Assembly: GCA_029063695.1 (NCBI GenBank)
Contig: JAIDNR010000378.1
Coordinates: 1 to 13,594, forward strand
Direction of reading: 5' to 3'
DNA from: Ruminococcus sp.
GTDB lineage: Bacteria; Bacillota; Clostridia; Oscillospirales; Ruminococcaceae
DNA length: 13,594 nt
Part shown: positions 1-6,586 of the stretch, in pieces
Position numbering within the stretch: the stretch's first letter is position 1
How the letters are laid out: every line of letters starts with the position of its first letter
Made by a program: the position numbers and the translations under genes
The notes under the pieces: generated by a model
Databases searched by the model: none
The model's input: only the letters and a program-made list of their open reading frames with translations
What the model was told of the DNA's origin: nothing

Positions 1-11
1 GAGACAGAATT

Positions 12-2852
12 ATGATTAAAAGATTTTTATGCTGTTTTATTTCGGTCATAATGCTGTGTATGTTTCTTCCTGAAAACTATGCTATGGCTGAAAATCCGGA
101 ATATTATTTTGAATCTGAAAATCCCTATATAAATTTTGGTGATTACTATGATATGTATTCTGGCGAAAAAAAAACAAGCAGTGAAATAATTATTGCAGGA
201 ACTGACTATATATCGTCCGACGGCATTTTCTCCTTCGGAAGTTATGGCTCAGACGGTGAAACAAGAGATAATGTACTTATATGGGAAAGCAGTACAGGCG
301 AAATCACATACAGGATAAATGTTCCCGAAACGGGAATTTACTGCCTTAAAATGAATTACTTTCCGATTGAATCAGACAGTCCCGAAATTGAACTTTCTGT
401 TAAGATTGATAATGAAATTCCATACGATACGGCATCAAGAATTGTGCTGAAAAGAGTATGGATAAACGAAAACGATATTTATACCGATTCAAGAGGAAAT
501 CAAATCAAACTATCTCAAGTTCAGCATGGTATATGGCAGGAGACTGTTATAAAAGACCCCGACGGCTTATTCGGTGAACCTTTGTTCTTTTATCTTACTC
601 AGGGCGAACATGATATTACTTTCAGTTCTGAACGTGCCGAATTTGCACTTGAATGCTTTAAATTTTTCAATCCGCAGGAAATTCAGGAATATCAGCCCCA
701 TGATGTATCATGCGAAAATCCTTTTATTTTCAGAATTGAGGGAGAAAATGCACTGTATAAATCCGATGCTGTATTGTCGCCGACCTATGACAATTCAAGT
801 TGTAAAGCCTCTCCTGCCGACCCCGTTAAAGTGGTGTACAATACAATAGGTGCAGACGGAAGCTGGAAAGACGCTTTACAGTCGCTTACATGGATTATTC
901 CTGCCGAAGAAATAAAAGACGGCGGATGGTTCAGACTGGGTATAAAGGCAAGACAGAATCAGATGCGTGGACTTTATTCCAACAGACGTATTTATATTGA
1001 CGGCGAAACTCCATGCCGAGAACTGGAGCAGGTAAAATTTCTTTATGACAGGGACTGGAGCATAACAACTCCTCAGACTGAATCGGGTGAAGATATTTAC
1101 ATATACCTTGAAGGCGGAATGAATCACACAATAACAATGGAATGCGTTACAGGTGAAATCGGCGAATCTCTCAGACGACTTGATTCCGTTGTTGACAGTC
1201 TGAATGAATATTACAGAAAGATACTTATGATAACAAGTCCTTATCCCGATAAGTATACCGATTATTATGTGCATGAAAAAATTCCGGATTTGCTTGATGA
1301 ATTCAGCCGAATATCTCAGGAACTTAAAGATATTCAGGCGGAAATTGAAACTGTTTCAACGGGTTCAGAAGTATCTTTATTGGGAAATGTAGCTGTTATT
1401 CTTGATAAATGCACGGAGAAGCCACTGAGGATTCCCGGCTATCTTTCACAAATCAAGGAAAGTATAACGTCCGTTTCAGCCGTTATGCGTGATTACTGCG
1501 ACCAGCCTCTTGAGATTGATTATATAGAATTCGCAACGGCAGATATTGATTTTACGGACTGCAAAGAGAACATATTTGAATCAGTTGTATTCGGATTCAG
1601 GTCGTTTGTCGGCTCGTTCTTTGAGGATTACACAACTCTTTCGGATATAAAGGATGAAGAAGCCGTTGAAATATGGGTTGCTTTGGGTCGTGACCAGGCA
1701 CAGATTATCCGTGAACTTGCTGAAAGTGAATTTATGGCAGAATACTATATTCCCATATCTGTAAATCTTGTATCGGGCGGAATAGTTGAGGCTGCTTTAT
1801 CGGGAAAAGGACCCGACTGTGCTTTGTTTTTGGGCGGTGAGTTTCCGATAAATCTTGCATCAAGAGGACTTCTTGCTGATATATCTCAGTTTTCGGAATT
1901 CAATGAAGTCTCACAGCGATTTCAGGAAAATTCACTGACACACTATCAGTATCGGGAAAAAACCTATGGTCTGCCATTGACCCAGAGTTTTCCCATGATG
2001 TTCTATCGGACGGATATTCTTTCGGAACTGAATATAAATTCTCCGCCCGAGACGTGGAATAATCTTATTGATATACTTCCTGCACTGCAAAGAAATCATA
2101 TGTCCGTCGGACTTGTTCTGCCGTCTGTAAATATTTCTCCTGCAACGGAATCGGGTCATACTTTTGCAATGCTTATGCTTCAGCAGGGACTGACTTATTA
2201 TAACGATGATATGAGTGCATCTGTGCTTGATTCCATACAGGCTGTACAGGCATTTGAACAGTGGACTGACTTCTATACGGATTACAGCTTTGAACAGTCA
2301 TACGACGCTTTCAGCCGTTTCAGAACAGGCGAATATCCTATAGTAATTGAAAATTATTCTTTTGCAGGACAGCTTGAATCTGCATCACCCGAAATAAAAG
2401 GGTTATGGGATTTCTGTAAAGTTCCCGGAACGATAAGAGACGACGGTACGGTTTCCCATGCCGCAAATTCAACAGGTTCTGGAGCTGTGATTTTCAGCAG
2501 TTCCGACAAGAAAGAACAGGCGTGGGAATTTATAAAATGGTTCACTCAGGACGATATACAGGCACGTTTTGGAAACAGAACTGAAGGTATACTCGGAACT
2601 ATCGGACGCTATGAGACAGCAAATATAAACGCCGCAGACAGTCTGTCATGGTCTGAACATCAGTTGAAACGTATCAGGGAACAACAGTCGGAACTTGCCG
2701 AAATTCCGGTTATACCTGCCTCTTATGCCGTAACACGAAACATCATGAATGCATTCAGGGAAACTGTAAATGAGGGTGAAAATCCACGTGATATGCTTAT
2801 ATGGTATAACCATGATATAAATGATGAGATAGAAAGAAAAAATAATGGATAG
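12..2852 (+). CDS. Large exported ABC-transporter solute-binding protein with N-terminal carbohydrate-binding-like region
   Basis: This 946-residue protein is about twice the usual length of a sugar-binding protein. Residues 1-26 form a signal peptide (MIKRF basic start, hydrophobic core, AMA before a probable type I cut after A26). No lipobox is seen: C7, C8 and C16 lack a small residue in front. Residues about 27-225 look like a beta-sandwich carbohydrate-binding-type domain ending with GEHDITF...ALECFKFF. A second such domain starts near 237 (FIFRIEGENA) and reaches GMNHTITMEC near 375. A helical, coiled-coil-like stretch follows (about 385-497), then a closing strand, LEIDYIEF, near 500-507. 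From about 545 to the end the sequence resembles a family 1 extracellular solute-binding protein (GPDCALFLGGEF, YGLPLTQSFPMMFYRTDIL, AWEFIKWFTQ). It is inferred to capture a sugar or glycan for the permeases that follow. The upstream gag at 1-3 may be the end of the ribosome site. The next gene overlaps it by 8 bases. The substrate is unknown. Confidence 0.85.
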   Translation: MIKRFLCCFISVIMLCMFLPENYAMAENPEYYFESENPYINFGDYYDMYSGEKKTSSEIIIAGTDYISSDGIFSFGSYGSDGETRDNVLIWESSTGEITYRINVPETGIYCLKMNYFPIESDSPEIELSVKIDNEIPYDTASRIVLKRVWINENDIYTDSRGNQIKLSQVQHGIWQETVIKDPDGLFGEPLFFYLTQGEHDITFSSERAEFALECFKFFNPQEIQEYQPHDVSCENPFIFRIEGENALYKSDAVLSPTYDNSSCKASPADPVKVVYNTIGADGSWKDALQSLTWIIPAEEIKDGGWFRLGIKARQNQMRGLYSNRRIYIDGETPCRELEQVKFLYDRDWSITTPQTESGEDIYIYLEGGMNHTITMECVTGEIGESLRRLDSVVDSLNEYYRKILMITSPYPDKYTDYYVHEKIPDLLDEFSRISQELKDIQAEIETVSTGSEVSLLGNVAVILDKCTEKPLRIPGYLSQIKESITSVSAVMRDYCDQPLEIDYIEFATADIDFTDCKENIFESVVFGFRSFVGSFFEDYTTLSDIKDEEAVEIWVALGRDQAQIIRELAESEFMAEYYIPISVNLVSGGIVEAALSGKGPDCALFLGGEFPINLASRGLLADISQFSEFNEVSQRFQENSLTHYQYREKTYGLPLTQSFPMMFYRTDILSELNINSPPETWNNLIDILPALQRNHMSVGLVLPSVNISPATESGHTFAMLMLQQGLTYYNDDMSASVLDSIQAVQAFEQWTDFYTDYSFEQSYDAFSRFRTGEYPIVIENYSFAGQLESASPEIKGLWDFCKVPGTIRDDGTVSHAANSTGSGAVIFSSSDKKEQAWEFIKWFTQDDIQARFGNRTEGILGTIGRYETANINAADSLSWSEHQLKRIREQQSELAEIPVIPASYAVTRNIMNAFRETVNEGENPRDMLIWYNHDINDEIERKNNG

Positions 2853-3735
2853 ATTAAAAAAATTATGGCATGATGTAAAGAAAAACAAAGACTGCTATTT
2901 TATGCTTGCACCGTTCATGATATTTTTTGTGATATTTACAATAGTTCCCGTTGCAATGTCGCTTCCTGTCGGGTTCACTGATTTCAATATGGCACAGCCG
3001 CCCGAATTTGTTGGCTTTGACAATTATATCAACCTGTTTCTTTCTGATAAGATATTCACAAAAGCAATCCGTGTTACAATAATATTCGCCGTAATTACAG
3101 GACCTTTAAGCTATATGATATGTTTTCTGCTTGCATGGCTTATAAATGAACTTCCGAACAGGTTGCGTGCATTCTTTACATTGATATTCTATATTCCGTC
3201 AATGGCAAATGTATATGCTGTATGGAAGATAATTTTCAGCGGAGACATGAACGGCTGGCTTAATTCGTTTCTGATTGAATGGGGATTTATTCAGTCGCCT
3301 GTACAGTGGCTTACGGATTCAAGATATATTCTGGGTGTTACAATAATCGTACAGCTGTGGCTTTCTCTAGGTGCAGGATTTCTTGCACTGAGTGCGGGTT
3401 TCAGGAATATTGACAAAAATCTTTATGAAGCCGCATACATTGAGGGTATGGACAGCAAATGGCAGGAACTTGTATATATAATCATTCCTTCCATGAAACC
3501 GCAGATGCTTTTTGCAGGTGTCATGCAGATTGTAAATTCTTTTACGGCAGGAACTATAGCACAGGAACTCGTAGGCTTTCCGTCAACTGACTATAAAGCC
3601 CATACTATCATGACCCATGCTTATGATTACGGCTGGGTTCGCTGGGAAATGGGATATGCTTCCGCAATATGTACAGTGCTTTTCATAGTCATGTTCATAT
3701 GCAACAGAATCATCGGCAGACTTTTTAAGGAGTAA
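2845..3735 (+). CDS. Sugar ABC transporter permease, MalF/UgpA/LplB-like (pair 1)
   Basis: This 296-residue integral membrane protein has about six hydrophobic segments, beginning at APFMIFFVIFTIVPVAMS. The EAA loop that docks to the ABC ATPase is clear at residues 195-201 (EAAYIEG), followed by IIPSMKP. This is the signature of binding-protein-dependent sugar permeases. The conserved GFDNYINLF block near the first outer loop is typical of the MalF/UgpA side of such pairs. The start codon overlaps the end of the binding-protein gene by 8 bases, which suggests translational coupling, and only a weak ribosome site lies upstream. It is expected to form a heterodimer with the next gene product and to receive substrate from the large binding protein. 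The transported sugar cannot be read from the sequence. Confidence 0.92.
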   Translation: MDRLKKLWHDVKKNKDCYFMLAPFMIFFVIFTIVPVAMSLPVGFTDFNMAQPPEFVGFDNYINLFLSDKIFTKAIRVTIIFAVITGPLSYMICFLLAWLINELPNRLRAFFTLIFYIPSMANVYAVWKIIFSGDMNGWLNSFLIEWGFIQSPVQWLTDSRYILGVTIIVQLWLSLGAGFLALSAGFRNIDKNLYEAAYIEGMDSKWQELVYIIIPSMKPQMLFAGVMQIVNSFTAGTIAQELVGFPSTDYKAHTIMTHAYDYGWVRWEMGYASAICTVLFIVMFICNRIIGRLFKE

Positions 3736-3739
3736 ATCA

Positions 3740-4582
3740 ATGATAAGGACAAAAAAACAGAAAGCAGGTACTTTTATTACGGCGATAGTTCTTATTATAC
3801 TCGGTGCGTTCATGTTTCTGCCTATTTATCTTACAATAGTCATGTCGCTGAAACCGCAGGAAGAATTGTTTGTATTTCCGCCGAAATTATATACTCTCCG
3901 TCCTGTTTTGGATAATTTCCGCAATATGTTTGATTTGCTTGACAACAGTCGTGTACCGTTTTCAAGATACTTGTTCAATAGCATTGCCGTAACTTTTATT
4001 GTCACTTTCTTACAGTATGTTTTTGTTTCAATGGGAGCGTTCGTGCTTGCAAAATGCACGTTTCCCGGTGGTAAACTGATTAATTCGGTTATAGTAACCG
4101 CACTTCTCTATCAGAGCAATGTAATATATATAATGCAGTATGCTGTAATGTCAGAAATGGGAATAATTGATACTCCGCTTGCACTTATTCTGCCTTCGAT
4201 AGCTTCTCCGATGGGTTTGTTTCTGATGAAACAGTCAATAAGTCAAATGCCTGATGCGATTATTGAATCCGCAAAAATAGACGGTGCAGGACTTTTCAGA
4301 ATATGCTGGCAGATTGTCATTCCAAATCAAAAACCTGCACTCATGACACTGATTATTTTTGCTTTTCAGGCATCATGGAATTTGCAGGGCGGCAATCTCG
4401 TATTTCAGGAACAGTATAAAACGCTTCCTGTTGTTATTACACAGATTTCATCTTCGGGAATCGCAAGGGCAGGCGAAACAATGGCGGCTTCCGTATTCAT
4501 GCTCATTCCGCCTGTAATAGTATTTATGCTTGCCCAAAGGCACGTTATTGATACCATGGCACATTCGGGAATAAAGAATTAG
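3740..4582 (+). CDS. Sugar ABC transporter permease, MalG/UgpE/LplC-like (pair 1)
   Basis: This is a 280-residue membrane protein of the MalG side of sugar importers. It has an N-terminal membrane segment (AIVLIILGAFMFLPIYLTIV), then the early VMSLKPQEELF block usual in this family, and further hydrophobic segments. The EAA-type loop is at residues 176-182 (ESAKIDG), followed by IVIPNQKPAL. The C-terminus ends with the common MAHSGIKN tail seen in MalG-like proteins. The ribosome site AAGGAG at 3727-3732 sits inside the end of the preceding permease gene, 7 bases before the ATG, so the two partners should be made together. It is inferred to pair with the 2845-3735 product. No ATPase follows, so energy would come from an ATPase encoded elsewhere, as is common for sugar importers of this family. 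Confidence 0.92.
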   Translation: MIRTKKQKAGTFITAIVLIILGAFMFLPIYLTIVMSLKPQEELFVFPPKLYTLRPVLDNFRNMFDLLDNSRVPFSRYLFNSIAVTFIVTFLQYVFVSMGAFVLAKCTFPGGKLINSVIVTALLYQSNVIYIMQYAVMSEMGIIDTPLALILPSIASPMGLFLMKQSISQMPDAIIESAKIDGAGLFRICWQIVIPNQKPALMTLIIFAFQASWNLQGGNLVFQEQYKTLPVVITQISSSGIARAGETMAASVFMLIPPVIVFMLAQRHVIDTMAHSGIKN

Positions 4583-4602
4583 TGCGGAGTCAGGAGTGAA
4601 AA

Positions 4603-5955
4603 ATGGAATCCTATAACTATGATAAATGGGGCGAGGCTATACCCTCACAGGCAGGATATACCGCCGAACGCTCGGTTACAGGCAATGAACTCGGTGCAGG
4701 AGCTTTGAACAGTCCGTCCGATATATTCTATGATGAAAATGACTGTCTTTTCTATATCGCAGATACGGGAAACAACAGAATTATTGCCGTTGATTCCGAT
4801 TTCACTCATGCTGTAAGAATATACGACAGCTTTACTCTTTCCGACGGTTCTCGGACGGTTTTAAAATCGCCTACAGGTGTATTTGCAAGTGATTATATCT
4901 ATATAGCCGACAATGAAAATTTACGTATACTTGTTGCCGACAAAGAGGGCGATGTGATTAATGAAATAACAAAACCCGATTCCGTAATATATGACAGTAA
5001 TAAAACATTCATGCCTCAGAAAGTTATTGCTGACAAGGCAGGAAACATATATGCTGTGATGAATAATATAACGACAGGCTCGGCTGTATTTGCTCCAGAC
5101 GGCAGTTTCACAGGATTTTACGGTGCAGACAGTGCAGCAGGCATAGCCGATATTACAGGCGGTTATATTGCTGATATGTTCGTATCGGATGAAAAACGTG
5201 CAAGACGTTCAAGAAATATCCCTACAGGCATAACGAATTTCGATATAGATGGAGATTTTATATTCACCTGTACATCTTCCCGTGAAGATGCTGTAAAGAA
5301 ACTCAATTCCGCAGGAAATAATATTTTTTCTGGAAAGAAACTTATTTTCGGAGATTACACTCCTATGTACGATATTTCACAGAATAGGCTGATGTCATCT
5401 GAAATTATTGATATTGATATATCGGAAGAAGGCTATATAAACTGCCTTGACAGAACAGCGGGACGAATTTTTCAGTATGATAAGGAATGCAGTCTGCTTT
5501 TTATATCAGGCGGAACAGGTAGGCAGACGGGTTCTTTTCAGCAGGTTTCCGCAATAGAATCCGCAGACGGAAATATATATATAACGGATTCCATGAAAAA
5601 CAATGTAACAATATTTGCCGAAACGGATTTTGGTGCGGTTGTGCATGAAGCCGTAAAGCTTTATAATGATGGTTACTATGAAGAAGCACTTGAACCTTTT
5701 CAGGAAGTCCTGAAGCTTGACGGAGGCTACAGATACGCTTACAAGGGTGTTGCTTCTGCACTTCTCAGAAAAGGCGACTATAAAAATTCAATGAAATATG
5801 CGGAACTTGCTGATGACCGTAATATATACAGTAAGGCATTTGAGGGCTATCGGCGTGAATTTGTCCGTTTAAACGGAGGATTCATATTTTCCGTACTTGC
5901 TTTGCTTATGCTTGCTGTATTGTTTTTCAGAAAATTCAGGAGAAAAAGAAAATGA
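4603..5955 (+). CDS. NHL-repeat and TPR protein with C-terminal membrane anchor, apparently without signal peptide
   Basis: This 450-residue protein has three visible parts. Residues about 35-340 carry NHL-type beta-propeller repeats, for example SPSDIFYD...YIADTGNNRIIAVD (about 38-65), SPTGVF...YIADNENLRILVAD (about 89-114) and SADGNIYITDSMKNN near 320-335. Residues about 347-405 form two TPR-like helix pairs (YNDGYYEEALEPFQEVLKLD, then YAYKGVASALLRKGDYKNS). Residues about 425-442 are a single membrane segment followed by the very basic RKFRRKRK end. The ribosome site AGGAG (4592-4596) fixes the start at 4603. An in-frame TGA at 4597 rules out any upstream extension, yet no signal peptide is present. 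The protein is probably a scaffold or sensor for the neighbouring transporter and DUF5696 protein. That role is an inference from domains and context. Its stop overlaps the next start by 4 bases. Confidence 0.82.
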   Translation: MESYNYDKWGEAIPSQAGYTAERSVTGNELGAGALNSPSDIFYDENDCLFYIADTGNNRIIAVDSDFTHAVRIYDSFTLSDGSRTVLKSPTGVFASDYIYIADNENLRILVADKEGDVINEITKPDSVIYDSNKTFMPQKVIADKAGNIYAVMNNITTGSAVFAPDGSFTGFYGADSAAGIADITGGYIADMFVSDEKRARRSRNIPTGITNFDIDGDFIFTCTSSREDAVKKLNSAGNNIFSGKKLIFGDYTPMYDISQNRLMSSEIIDIDISEEGYINCLDRTAGRIFQYDKECSLLFISGGTGRQTGSFQQVSAIESADGNIYITDSMKNNVTIFAETDFGAVVHEAVKLYNDGYYEEALEPFQEVLKLDGGYRYAYKGVASALLRKGDYKNSMKYAELADDRNIYSKAFEGYRREFVRLNGGFIFSVLALLMLAVLFFRKFRRKRK

Positions 5956-6581
5956 ATAATCTTAATCAGCTTGGCTGGCTTAAATATGCCGTCACTCATA
6001 TATCAGATGGCTTTGAAGATATGCGGTACAGAAAATCAGGCTCTTTAAAAATAGCGTGGACTATAATCTTTCTGCTTTTTTTCTCACGTATCGTACAGGA
6101 AAGACTGTACGGATTTCAGTTCAGAAGCTCATACGATAAGACTTTCAGTATAATTCCGTATATAGCAAGCAGTTTTGTTATATTCTTTGCATGGGTAATC
6201 GGCAATAATGCAGTAAGCACATTTCTTGACGGTGAAGGAAGTTTCAAAAATATATTTATATACAGTTCCTATGCCCTTGTGCCTTATATCGCACAGAGCC
6301 TTATAAATACACTTCTTTCGCATTTTCTGATAAAAGATGAACTTGTATTCATGCAGGCACTCAGAATAACCGGCATTATCTGGAGTGCAGTTCTGCTGTT
6401 TTCAGCCATAAAAGCGGTTCACCGTTATACTTTCATGCGGACAGTCGCATCAATTCTGCTTACAATAATGGCAATGTTCATAATGCTGTTTCTGCTTATA
6501 CTATTTATGGCACTGATTCAGCAGATGTATCTTTTCATATCATCACTTTATACGGAAATATCCTACAGAGTGAGGAGCTGA
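5952..6581 (+). CDS. Yip1-family polytopic membrane protein
   Basis: This 209-residue protein has about five membrane segments (roughly residues 30-48, 66-88, 100-124, 137-156 and 165-195). The cytoplasmic N-terminus with DGFEDMRYRKSGSLKIAW, and the DGEGSFKNIFIYSSYALVPY segment near 93-112, match the pattern I know from bacterial Yip1-like proteins. The biochemical role of bacterial members is not established. The gene is coupled to its neighbour by an ATGA overlap at 5952-5955, with AGGAG at 5938-5942. Its place between the NHL/TPR protein and the DUF5696 protein suggests that the three act together at the membrane. The family call rests on motif memory rather than a search. Confidence 0.75.
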   Translation: MNNLNQLGWLKYAVTHISDGFEDMRYRKSGSLKIAWTIIFLLFFSRIVQERLYGFQFRSSYDKTFSIIPYIASSFVIFFAWVIGNNAVSTFLDGEGSFKNIFIYSSYALVPYIAQSLINTLLSHFLIKDELVFMQALRITGIIWSAVLLFSAIKAVHRYTFMRTVASILLTIMAMFIMLFLLILFMALIQQMYLFISSLYTEISYRVRS

Positions 6582-6586
6582 AAATC

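Noticed and set aside
876..1274. Antisense ORF of 132 codons within the binding-protein gene
   Set aside because: It is opposite coding sequence with clear protein features and shows no start signal or family resemblance; it is treated as a shadow.
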